Shown here piece by piece: positions 7,444 to 15,299 of a DNA stretch of 36,414 nt; position 1 is the stretch's first letter; each line of letters begins with the position of its first letter. Made by a program: the position numbers and the translations under genes. The DNA comes from an uncultured Oscillospiraceae bacterium (GTDB taxonomy: Bacteria; Bacillota; Clostridia; Oscillospirales; Ruminococcaceae), in the NCBI GenBank assembly GCA_958448395.1, contig CAUDDP010000013.1, forward strand, positions 1-36,414, written 5' to 3'. A model generated the notes under the pieces. It was not told the origin of the DNA. It saw only the letters and a program-made list of their open reading frames with translations, and ran no database searches.

Positions 7444-8766
7444 TCAGGTACAATGCCGAAAATCCTTGTCTGTGAAGAATCTTGCAATCACCAGTCCAAG
7501 CGGCAGGGCAACAACAATTAGACAAGCTTTCGTCAGCCAGATGGCACCGTTGCTGATATCGTTCAGTCCCATGTAGTAAATTCCCCGATACATATATAAT
7601 CCCGGAACCATGATAACAATTGCGGGAACCGTCAGAGAAATTCTGGGGAAACCGATTTTTTTCTTAACCGCAGATGCAATGCATCCCGTGCAAAATGCAC
7701 CAATGAATGCGGCAATGCCCATTGGAACATTTGCCAGCTCTACCAACTCCAGCCGAAGCGTGTTGGTCAGCATCCCAATTAGTCCGGCAGTGAGTGCGAT
7801 TTTTCTGGGACTGTTGAACAGGAGTGAAAAACCATATACACCGCAGAAGCTTGTAAGAATGCGGAAGAGAATCAATAACTGCATTTGAATTTCCAATGGT
7901 TTAAAGTCAGCCGGCTGGAAATGGAAGATCATTGCCGTGACCCATCCGGTTATCGTTGCTGTTAGAATAATCAATATTGCATAGGAAATTCGCTCCAGCC
8001 CTGACCGCATATCCAGTTTGGCGAGGTCAATGCCGCCGGTAATCAGCGGAAAGCCGGGAATTACAAACAGCATGGCACAGATATAACCAGCTTGATGTAC
8101 TTCTGAGATGGAGAGCAGCTGCTGTGCCAGCAGAATGGACAGCACATAAATGATGCACGCTGCTGCAACGCTGACTGCAACATTTGCAAGCAGGGAAAGC
8201 TTTCTCTCCAGCATCTGCTTTCGGATGAAGTTGCCAACACCCGCTCCAAGAAAGGCACAGCACATTTCTACTAGGCCGCCGCCCAGTAAAAAGGTAAAAG
8301 CACTACAGGCAAAGGCAGCAGCAAGCCCTAGTTTCCATGCAGAATAGTTGGCAGGCAGTTTTTGAATCTGGTCAAGCACCTCATGAATTTGTTTGACAGA
8401 ACAGACAGATACTTTTTCCGGAAATTCCCGCATAAATAGTTCCATTTGCATTAACTTATGGGTGTTGACACCAGTGGTCGGAATAGAAATGGATTGTGTA
8501 TAAGTATCTGTTCCTTCAATGCAGGTATAGGCAATTGAGAGTAAACCAATATCTGCCGAACAGGTTAGACCAAGGCATCTGGAAACTTTGTTCATTGCAT
8601 TCCGAACACGCCATGCACTGGTTCCCACTGACAGCATCAGCAGCCCAACCCGTCCGACCAGTGTGGCTTTTTCCTTGAGTGTGGCTTCTGTTGCAGGAAT
8701 GCTGGCATCACTTTGCACGATGGCCTTCCAATGAATTGTCATATGCTGTTTTTTGAGTTTTGCCAT
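7444..8766 (-). CDS. ThrE-type threonine/serine exporter family membrane protein
   Basis: A 440-aa fusion of the two halves often encoded separately in Firmicutes. There is a DUF1212/ThrE-like N-terminal half (soluble region to about residue 140, then several membrane segments) and a ThrE_2/DUF3815-like C-terminal half with further hydrophobic helices. Characteristic stretches are LMLSVGTSAWRV, the FVIPGFPLITGGIDLAKLD turn near the middle and VPAIVIMVPGLYMYRG near the C-terminus. Homologues export threonine and serine; the substrate here is inferred. The start is ambiguous. ATG 8766 has AAAGGA 13 nt upstream. An out-of-frame ATG at 8774 fits that ribosome site better and its short ORF ends in an ATGA overlap with in-frame ATG 8742. 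It lies after a terminator hairpin downstream of the AI-2E-type gene. Confidence 0.85.
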   Translation of the reverse strand: MAKLKKQHMTIHWKAIVQSDASIPATEATLKEKATLVGRVGLLMLSVGTSAWRVRNAMNKVSRCLGLTCSADIGLLSIAYTCIEGTDTYTQSISIPTTGVNTHKLMQMELFMREFPEKVSVCSVKQIHEVLDQIQKLPANYSAWKLGLAAAFACSAFTFLLGGGLVEMCCAFLGAGVGNFIRKQMLERKLSLLANVAVSVAAACIIYVLSILLAQQLLSISEVHQAGYICAMLFVIPGFPLITGGIDLAKLDMRSGLERISYAILIILTATITGWVTAMIFHFQPADFKPLEIQMQLLILFRILTSFCGVYGFSLLFNSPRKIALTAGLIGMLTNTLRLELVELANVPMGIAAFIGAFCTGCIASAVKKKIGFPRISLTVPAIVIMVPGLYMYRGIYYMGLNDISNGAIWLTKACLIVVALPLGLVIARFFTDKDFRHCT

Positions 8767-8807
8767 AAAAGCATCAATTTCCTTTCAGTTTAAAAATACG
8801 GTAAAAA

Positions 8808-8838
8808 CCGGCTTGCATATCATTGTGCTGCAAGCCGG
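8808..8838 (-). terminator. Terminator after the AI-2E-type transporter gene
   Basis: Perfect 10-bp stem (CCGGCTTGCA 8808-8817 with TGCAAGCCGG 8829-8838). On the minus strand it is followed by TTTTTA; the plus strand also has a long T-run, so it could act both ways. It separates the five-gene ung-to-AI-2E block from the ThrE-type gene, which would then depend on read-through or an unseen promoter. Confidence 0.85.
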
Positions 8839-8849
8839 ATTTTTTTTGT

Positions 8850-10301
8850 TTAATCTTCTTTATTAGGTGGTGTTATGGCGTTTTCTGTGGTTTCCTTTTC
8901 TGTTTGTGTAATAGGATGAATCTCTCCCTCTTCCTTTGTTTCCTGCTGTAAGACAACAGAAATGTTCTCTATGGAAGAAACAGCCCGTCCCTTTTGCGGG
9001 TTCTTTTCCTGACTCTTTTCCTCTTCATCGTGATGCTGCCAGTTTCGTTTTACAGTATCTGTGACAGTCGTGAAAACGGTATCCCGCATTTTGCCAAACC
9101 ATTCATTGGCACGCTGTTCCATTGCGGTTTTCTCCGGCATTTGCAGCGGACTTGGCGGTGTTTCTCCTTCCGGCAGTGTCTTTTCCCGTAGAATGACATA
9201 AATCAATGACATTACCGGTACGCCGAGCAGCATACCGAGGATACCAAATAGACCGCCGCCGACAATGACCGCAAACAGAACCCACATAGCCGGCAGACCA
9301 ACAGATCCGCCAATGACACGGGGATAAATCAAATTGCTGTCAATTTGTTGGATGATGACAACAAAGACGACAAACCAGATGGCCTGTTTTGGCTCTACCA
9401 GCAGCAGAATCAGTGCACAGGGAACCGTACCGACAATCGGACCGACAATCGGAATCATATTGGTTAAACCAATGATGACACTGATGAGCACCGGGTACTG
9501 AAATTTGAAAATAGACATGCCAATAAAGCAGAGCAGACCCAGAATGCAGGCATCCATCAGCTGACCACCGACAAAGTTGGAGAAGATTTCAAAGGTAATA
9601 TTGCCGTAGTGTGAAATGCGGCGGTAATTTTTCTTAGAGAATGCCTTTTGTAAAATTCGTTTTGCCTGTGACTTCAGCCGCTTTCTGCCGCTGAGCATAT
9701 ACAGAGAAAAAATCAGACCAATGAAGCAGTCGACTACAACTCTGACCAGACTGGTTGCCCATGTTCCAATTTTCTCCATAAGATTTGGAACATAACCGGA
9801 AACAGTCACAGAGAGATCCGTCAGCCAGGATTTAATCTGTGCAAAATCCAAACCGATTTGCTGCATCAGGTCATATAGCTCCTGTCCTTTTTTGCTGTTA
9901 TTTTGGAGAAACTTTTGGAAGTTGATAAAGTAGATGGTAAACTGGTCTGCAAAGTCTACGAGACTCTCTGAAAATTGCGGAACAATGATACAGACAATAC
10001 CAGTTAAAACAGAAAATAGGAGAAGATAGGAAAGAATAACGGCGACGACAGAACAGGGAAAGCGGCGGCCTTTTGTGATATTTTGAAAAAAGCCTTCTAA
10101 ACGGCGGACTGGTGTATGCAGTACGAGCGTAATAACCGCACCAATGATAACTGGTCGCAGTGTACTGAGAATGGCACCAATCCATGTGGAAACAGTTTCC
10201 AAACGCATGAGAAGGAATGCAACGAGCAGCAAAACCACGCCGCTGAAAATAATGGTGCGGGCAAAAGGGGTGTTAATGCTGCTGCGATTTCGTTTTGGCA
10301 T
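8850..10301 (-). CDS. AI-2E family (PerM/TqsA-like) membrane transporter
   Basis: A 483-aa membrane protein of the AI-2 exporter superfamily, members of which move autoinducer-2 or act as Na+/H+ antiporters. The two paired N-terminal helices (TIIFSGVVLLLVAFLLM; LRPVIIGAVITLVLHTPV) are followed by a soluble middle region. Next come family-typical segments with GLTNMIPIVGPIVGTVP and IYPRVIGGSVGLPAMWVLFAVIVGGGLFG (quoted in parts: GGSVGLPAMWVLFAV). A charged, probably disordered cytoplasmic tail of about 120 residues follows. The start is ATG 10301, where GGAG lies 11 nt upstream; a longer frame to 10367 would overlap the metH end. It lies 40 nt after metH. The substrate is unknown. Confidence 0.88.
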   Translation of the reverse strand: MPKRNRSSINTPFARTIIFSGVVLLLVAFLLMRLETVSTWIGAILSTLRPVIIGAVITLVLHTPVRRLEGFFQNITKGRRFPCSVVAVILSYLLLFSVLTGIVCIIVPQFSESLVDFADQFTIYFINFQKFLQNNSKKGQELYDLMQQIGLDFAQIKSWLTDLSVTVSGYVPNLMEKIGTWATSLVRVVVDCFIGLIFSLYMLSGRKRLKSQAKRILQKAFSKKNYRRISHYGNITFEIFSNFVGGQLMDACILGLLCFIGMSIFKFQYPVLISVIIGLTNMIPIVGPIVGTVPCALILLLVEPKQAIWFVVFVVIIQQIDSNLIYPRVIGGSVGLPAMWVLFAVIVGGGLFGILGMLLGVPVMSLIYVILREKTLPEGETPPSPLQMPEKTAMEQRANEWFGKMRDTVFTTVTDTVKRNWQHHDEEEKSQEKNPQKGRAVSSIENISVVLQQETKEEGEIHPITQTEKETTENAITPPNKED

Positions 10302-10341
10302 GGTGGCAAGTTCTCCTTTCTTGAGAGTATGGGAAGCCCGA

Positions 10342-12708
10342 TTAGCCAACAATTTGTTTTGCAACATCTACTGTGTCTTTTGCATCTTTTGCGTAGAAAT
10401 CTGCATGAATCTGCTTTGCATAATCCGGTGTCAAAACGGCACCGCCGACCACTGTCTTACAGGACGGATATTGTTTCTGCAACAGCCGTATCGTCTCTTC
10501 CATGGAGCACAGTGTTGTGGTCATCAATGCTGACAGCCCCACCAGTTTCACCTGATGTTCGATGGCAGCATCCACGACTGCTTGACAGGGAACATCTTTC
10601 CCTAAGTCAATAACGGTATAACCGTAGTTTTCGAGCAAGACCTTGACAATATTTTTTCCAATATCGTGAATATCGCCCTTGACGGTTGCCAGCACGATTT
10701 TTCCCTTGCTGACAGGTGCTTGATTCCGCTGCTGCAAGGTATCCTTAATGACGGAAAAAGCAGCCTGTGCAGCATCTGCGGTTAGAATTAGCTGTGGCAG
10801 GAAGACCTTTCCCTGTTCAAATCGGCTTCCGGTTTCGTCCAGTACCGGAATCAGCATCGTATTGATGATTTCCATCGGCTCCATGGTTTCCAGCAGTTTT
10901 GCAGTAATCGTACCGCATTCCTTTTTCAGACCATGTTCCATCGCATAGGCAAGTGTCATGTTCTGGTCTGCGGCAGCAGCGGCTGGTTTCGCAGCTGTCT
11001 GTCCGTTGTAGCTGGCAATGTACTGCATACAGCTGCGGTCAATGCCTTTGAGCACTTTGTAAGCTCTGACCGCTTCTGTCATAGAAGCAACATTGGGATT
11101 CATAATCGGCAGAAACAGTCCATTTTCCATTGCAAGGGTGAGAAATGTGCGGTTGACTGCCTCTCGATTGGGCAATCCAAACGAAATATTGGAAACGCCC
11201 AGTACAGTTCGCAGCCCCAGTTCTTCCTGCACACGCCGCATTGCCTTGAGGGTTTCAGCCGCCCCATCTTGTTCTGCGGAAACGGTCAACACCAGACAAT
11301 CAATATAGACATCCTGTTTCGGGATGCCCAGTGCCATTGCCCGTTCCAAAATTCGTTTTGCGATGGCAAAGCGGTCATCTGCCTTTTTGGGAATGCCGTT
11401 TTCATCCAACGTCAAACCGACAACGGCAGCACCGTATTTTTTGACCAGCGGCAGAATCGCTTGTAGGGAAGCTTCTTCCCCGTTGACCGAGTTGACAATG
11501 GGTTTGCCGTTATAGACCCGCAGGGCAGCTTCCAGTACTTCCGGAATGGTGGAGTCCAGCTGTAATGGGGTATCGCCGATGCCCTGCAATGCCTTGACGG
11601 TACGAATCATCATATCCTTTTCATCAATTTCCGGCAAGCCGACATTGACATCTAAAATATCGGCACCGGCATCAATTTGTTGTACCGCCTGCTCCAAGAT
11701 ATAGTCAATATCGTTTGCTTTCAGGGCAGCCTGAAAGCGTTTTTTGCCGGTTGGGTTGATTCGTTCGCCAATGATGCGGGGTTCTGTAATGGGAACCGTC
11801 ACCGAGGGGGAACAAACTGCCGGTGGAATCTCTGGCATCTGCCGTTGTACCACGGGCAGACTGTCTAATTTTTGGTATGCGGCAGAAAGGTGTTCCGGTG
11901 TGGTACCGCAGCAGCCGCCGAAGACGGTAACGCCCAGTGCAGCAAAAGCAGCCATTGCCTCAGCAAATTCTTCCGGCAGCACAGAAAATGCACCCGTGAC
12001 CGGGTCAGGCAGACCCGCATTTGGCTTCACGATAACGGGCAATGTGGTCCAGCGGCAGATTTCTTCTACCACTGGCAGCAATTCCTTCGGGCCAAGGGAG
12101 CAGTTGACACCAATGGCATCCGCTCCAAGCCCTTCGAGTGTCAGTGCCATCGCAGAGACGGTGCAGCCAGTAAAGGTTCTGCCATTCTGTTCAAAGGTCA
12201 TCGTCACAAAAACGGGTTTGTTGCTGTGTTCTTTTGCAGCGAGCAGGGCGGCTTTTGTCTCATAGAGGTCCGTCATGGTTTCAATGACAATCAGGTCAGC
12301 ATCTTTTCCAGCTTCGATTTCTTCCCGAAAGATGTCATATGCCTCTTCAAATTTCAGTGTGCCAAGCGGCTCTAACAGTTGTCCGATTGGACCAATGTCC
12401 AGGGCAACCATGGCATCTGTGCCCTTCGTGGCAGCTTTGCCGCAGGCAATTCCGGCAGCAATCAGTTCCTGTACGGAATAACCGCTTTTTTTCATTTTCA
12501 GCCGATTGGCACCAAAGGTGTTCGCATAGATAATATCTGCACCAGCATCTAAAAAAGCTTTGTGAATGTTTGTGATTTGCTCCGGATGTTCGATGTTATA
12601 CCTTTCCGGAATTTCTCCGGCAGGCATGCCGCTTTTCTGGAGCATGGTGCCCATGCCGCCGTCCAGATAGAGACGGCTTTTTTTCTTAAAGATTGGATTC
12701 TGTTCCAC
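10342..12708 (-). CDS. metH: Cobalamin-dependent methionine synthase lacking the reactivation domain
   Basis: Transfers the methyl group of 5-methyl-THF via cobalamin to homocysteine. The 788-aa protein has three of the four MetH modules. The homocysteine-binding barrel has zinc ligands in GVNCSLGP near residue 200 and GGCCGTT near 265. The pterin-binding barrel starts at IGERINPTGKKRF near residue 315. The cobalamin-binding domain has the axial-ligand motif DIHDIG near 680. The protein ends there, so the AdoMet-binding reactivation domain of long MetH (about 1,200 aa) is missing and is encoded by the preceding gene. Start GTG 12708 is preferred because AAAGGAG lies 9 nt upstream; the frame is open to 12807. 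It overlaps the upstream gene by 23 nt, indicating coupling. Confidence 0.94.
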   Translation of the reverse strand: MEQNPIFKKKSRLYLDGGMGTMLQKSGMPAGEIPERYNIEHPEQITNIHKAFLDAGADIIYANTFGANRLKMKKSGYSVQELIAAGIACGKAATKGTDAMVALDIGPIGQLLEPLGTLKFEEAYDIFREEIEAGKDADLIVIETMTDLYETKAALLAAKEHSNKPVFVTMTFEQNGRTFTGCTVSAMALTLEGLGADAIGVNCSLGPKELLPVVEEICRWTTLPVIVKPNAGLPDPVTGAFSVLPEEFAEAMAAFAALGVTVFGGCCGTTPEHLSAAYQKLDSLPVVQRQMPEIPPAVCSPSVTVPITEPRIIGERINPTGKKRFQAALKANDIDYILEQAVQQIDAGADILDVNVGLPEIDEKDMMIRTVKALQGIGDTPLQLDSTIPEVLEAALRVYNGKPIVNSVNGEEASLQAILPLVKKYGAAVVGLTLDENGIPKKADDRFAIAKRILERAMALGIPKQDVYIDCLVLTVSAEQDGAAETLKAMRRVQEELGLRTVLGVSNISFGLPNREAVNRTFLTLAMENGLFLPIMNPNVASMTEAVRAYKVLKGIDRSCMQYIASYNGQTAAKPAAAAADQNMTLAYAMEHGLKKECGTITAKLLETMEPMEIINTMLIPVLDETGSRFEQGKVFLPQLILTADAAQAAFSVIKDTLQQRNQAPVSKGKIVLATVKGDIHDIGKNIVKVLLENYGYTVIDLGKDVPCQAVVDAAIEHQVKLVGLSALMTTTLCSMEETIRLLQKQYPSCKTVVGGAVLTPDYAKQIHADFYAKDAKDTVDVAKQIVG

Positions 12709-13378
12709 CGCAGTGAGCTCCTTTCTTTCGGTAACGACAGGTTTCCCGCATTCGGCAGATACTGCAACCCTGCCGCCGTTTGGGCAGCGGATTGTGGGAA
12801 CTGCCAAAGATGGCGGTAACGGATTTCCGAGGGGTCATCAGGTGGGTTTCTGTTGTGGTAATGCCGACTTGTCTTGCTGCATTTAGCTGTGCCAGCAATT
12901 TTGGCTGTGAGGAGATGGGAAAGTCCCCGTAACCCGGACTGAACCGCCAAGTAAAGAAACGATCCGGCATGGTTTCCTGAATCTGTTGCTCTGCCTTGTC
13001 GCAGACCTGTTCGATTGCGGTATTTGCGAGTGCATCCAGCAGCAGTGCATTGGTCATTTCCCGTTTTTGTGTGCGGTCAATCAGCATGTCTGCTGGCATT
13101 CCCAGCGTTGCTGCCAGCAGGATGGCACGATCACAGTCTTCTAAGTGCTGCCGAATGTCATTTCCCTCCAGCAATAGCGTATCTGCATACAGTACAGCCT
13201 CTGTTCGTGTTAAGGGCAAGACACAGTACGTATAGCGTGGTGTAGCATAGCGTAGCAGCTGACTTTCGCAATCGGCAAGTCGTTGCAGCAGTGCTTCGTC
13301 TGCCGCTGTTTCTGTCATGCCAAGGTAACGAAGCGTCTCGGCACGATCAAGCGACGACAGACTGACTCTGGGGCTCAT
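12686..13378 (-). CDS. Stand-alone MetH reactivation-domain protein
   Basis: A 230-aa protein resembling the C-terminal AdoMet-binding domain that re-methylates inactive cob(II)alamin in MetH. The key evidence is the RFSPGYGDFPISSQPKLL segment near residues 145-163, followed by TETHLMTPRKSVTAIFG, both typical of that domain. A late Cys cluster (GCSICRMRETCRYRK) is found in the short stand-alone versions. It starts within an ATGA overlap with the end of metF and lacks its own clear ribosome site, so it is probably translated by coupling. It overlaps metH by 23 nt. Together the two proteins reconstitute a full MetH. Its electron donor is not encoded here. Confidence 0.88.
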   Translation of the reverse strand: MSPRVSLSSLDRAETLRYLGMTETAADEALLQRLADCESQLLRYATPRYTYCVLPLTRTEAVLYADTLLLEGNDIRQHLEDCDRAILLAATLGMPADMLIDRTQKREMTNALLLDALANTAIEQVCDKAEQQIQETMPDRFFTWRFSPGYGDFPISSQPKLLAQLNAARQVGITTTETHLMTPRKSVTAIFGSSHNPLPKRRQGCSICRMRETCRYRKKGAHCGGTESNL

Positions 13379-14250
13379 CGCTTGGTTGCACGCAGGACAC
13401 CGGAAATGGCATGGCTGATTTTTCGTGCAACATAAGGATTGTTCATGGTGTAAAGGTGAATGCCGTCAACGCCGGCAGCAAGCAGTTCAATAATTTGTGC
13501 AATGGCATAGGCAATCCCGGCATCCTGCAATGCAGCAGGATTATCTTCGTATTTTTGAATGATGCGGGTGAATTTTCTTGGCAGGCTGGCACCACACATG
13601 GAAACCATGCGGGTAATCTGCCGGCTGTTTGTCACTGGCATAATGCCGGCTTCTATCGGGACGGTAATGCCAGCCTTTCTGGCTTCTGCCTGAAAATGAA
13701 AGAAGGCATCATTGTCAAAGAACAGCTGAGACATCAGGTGTGTTGCACCGGCATCCACCTTTTTCTTCAGGTTGACAATGTCATCCTCCAGCGAAGGCGA
13801 TTCTGTATGGCATTCTGGATAGCAGGCACCAGCGATGTCCATGTTCGGGTTCTTCTGTCGGATATAGGCGACCAGCTCACTTGCATGATGGAAATCCTCT
13901 GCCGGCTGTAGATCCGGTACACGATCCCCACGTAGTGCCAGTACGTTTTCAATGCCGTTTTCTGCAAAGGCCTGCAACATATGGTCGATTTTTTCACGTG
14001 TGTAGTGAATACAGGGCAGATGGGACATGGCAGTAATGCCATACTGCTCCTGAAGCCGTCTGGCGATGGCAATGGTATGTTCGCCGTTGCCGCTGCCGCC
14101 TGCACCGAGGGTGACACTGATAAAGTCCGGGTGCAGATCCTGTAGTTCTTCCAGCGTTTGATAGATGGTTTCCACAGGACTGTCTTTTTTCGGTGGAAAT
14201 ACCTCAAAGGAAAAGACGGTCTTTTCCTGAAAAAGGGAGGCGATTTTCAT
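13375..14250 (-). CDS. metF: 5,10-methylenetetrahydrofolate reductase
   Basis: A flavoprotein that reduces methylene-THF to methyl-THF, the methyl donor for the MetH encoded two genes downstream. The 291-aa length is normal. The N-terminal FSFEVFPPKK carries the conserved catalytic Glu, followed by SVTLGAGGSG, MSHLPCI, VLALRGD and the TRHLMSQLFFD-like segment (here THLMSQLFFD), all typical of MetF. ATG 14250 has AAAGGA about 12 nt upstream. It starts 35 nt after ung and its stop overlaps the MetH reactivation gene by 4 nt, so the three methyl-cycle genes form a tight operon. Confidence 0.95.
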   Translation of the reverse strand: MKIASLFQEKTVFSFEVFPPKKDSPVETIYQTLEELQDLHPDFISVTLGAGGSGNGEHTIAIARRLQEQYGITAMSHLPCIHYTREKIDHMLQAFAENGIENVLALRGDRVPDLQPAEDFHHASELVAYIRQKNPNMDIAGACYPECHTESPSLEDDIVNLKKKVDAGATHLMSQLFFDNDAFFHFQAEARKAGITVPIEAGIMPVTNSRQITRMVSMCGASLPRKFTRIIQKYEDNPAALQDAGIAYAIAQIIELLAAGVDGIHLYTMNNPYVARKISHAISGVLRATKR

Positions 14251-14285
14251 AAAATGATTCGTTCCTTTCTGCTTACAAGTGTAAA

Positions 14286-14963
14286 TTAGACTGGATCAAT
14301 CCGCCAGTCCACGGGCGGAATGCCATGTTGTGTGAGAAATGCATTGGTTTTAGAGAAATGCCGGCAGCCAAAGAAACCATTCCGTGCAGACAGTGGACTG
14401 GGGTGTGCCGCTGTCAGGACAAGATGCTGCGGTGCTGTAATCCGTTCCCGTTTTGCCTTGGCGTTTGCACCCCAAAGCAGGAAAACGACTGGCTTTTCCC
14501 GTTCATTCAGACGATCAATGACAGTGTCGGTCAGTTGTTCCCATCCCATGCCGCGGTGGGAATTGGCAAGCCCAGCCCGTACCGTTAGAACCGTATTCAG
14601 CAGCAGTACACCGTTTTTTGCCCATTGTGTCAGATCACCATGCTTGCCGAGATTATCAATGCCGGTATCGGCTTGGATTTCTTTGAAGATGTTGACGAGT
14701 GAGGGAGGCGGTGCAATGCCGTTGCGGACAGAAAAACTCAGACCATGTGCCTGATTGGGGCCATGATAGGGGTCTTGTCCAAGAATGACCACCTTTACAT
14801 CTGCATAAGCGGTATATTTGAAGGCGTTGAAGATGTCATACATGTTGGGGTAGATGGTATGCGTACGATATTCCTGAATGAGAAACTGTCGCAGATGCTG
14901 ATAGGAATCGGATTGCAGGGCATCCTTTAGCAGCTCATCCCAGTCGTTTCCGAAGTGTACCAT
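14286..14963 (-). CDS. ung: Uracil-DNA glycosylase (family 1)
   Basis: Removes uracil from DNA to start base-excision repair. The 225-aa protein is typical for family 1 UDG. It has the water-activating GQDPYH motif at residues 62-67, the FSVRNG segment, and the HPSPLSARNGFFG leucine-loop region near residue 185 with the conserved His. The start at 14963 has AAAGGA about 13 nt upstream and a strong promoter about 60 nt upstream. It is first in the operon ahead of metF, an unusual pairing of a repair enzyme with one-carbon genes. Confidence 0.96.
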   Translation of the reverse strand: MVHFGNDWDELLKDALQSDSYQHLRQFLIQEYRTHTIYPNMYDIFNAFKYTAYADVKVVILGQDPYHGPNQAHGLSFSVRNGIAPPPSLVNIFKEIQADTGIDNLGKHGDLTQWAKNGVLLLNTVLTVRAGLANSHRGMGWEQLTDTVIDRLNEREKPVVFLLWGANAKAKRERITAPQHLVLTAAHPSPLSARNGFFGCRHFSKTNAFLTQHGIPPVDWRIDPV

Positions 14964-15018
14964 GTGAGAAGTGCCGTCCTTTCTCTATGTTTTTGCAGAA
15001 AAACTGCAATTGATACTT

Positions 15019-15047
15019 ATTATATCACACTCCTTTGAGAAATTCAA
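15019..15047 (-). promoter_or_regulatory. Promoter of the ung-metF-metH operon
   Basis: On the minus strand TTGAAT (15047-15042), 17-nt spacer, perfect TATAAT (15024-15019). The leader is only about 45 nt, so there is no room for an S-box, T-box or cobalamin riboswitch before the first gene. Confidence 0.8.
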
Positions 15048-15140
15048 TAGACGGATTTTTTTATCAGGAAAAAATTTGAAACCGGTGGACAGGACTATGA
15101 TTTTTCGGAAATAACGCCGAAAATTGCAGGCTGGAATCGT

Positions 15141-15159
15141 CAAAATTGTACAACTTTTG
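15141..15159. promoter_or_regulatory. Near-perfect 19-bp palindrome upstream of secD
   Basis: CAAAATTGTACAACTTTTG matches its reverse complement at 17 of 19 positions and ends 10 nt before the secD -35 box. It is a candidate operator, or simply an AT-rich palindrome; no regulator was recognised. Confidence 0.4.
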
Positions 15160-15168
15160 TAAATCCTA

Positions 15169-15197
15169 TTGACTATTCAAAAAAGTTGTAGTACAAT
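15169..15197 (+). promoter_or_regulatory. Promoter of secDF
   Basis: TTGACT (15169-15174), 17-nt spacer, TACAAT (15192-15197). The leader of about 95 nt contains a stem GGATGTGG/CCGCATCC around 15246-15276 without a T-run, so it is not a terminator. Confidence 0.75.
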
Positions 15198-15299
15198 GAT
15201 AAGTAATTGTCGAAACCACCTTGTCAGCGTGGACGACACAAAAACGGATGTGGTCGCCTGCAAGCAGCCGCATCCAGATTTACCGTAGGAGGGTGAAAC

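Noticed and set aside
14964..15018. Cobalamin riboswitch or S-box controlling the metF/metH operon
   Set aside because: The leader between the predicted transcript start and ung is only about 45 nt and holds none of the conserved boxes.
15198..15299. Riboswitch in the secD leader
   Set aside because: Only one simple stem is visible, with no conserved core of a known class.
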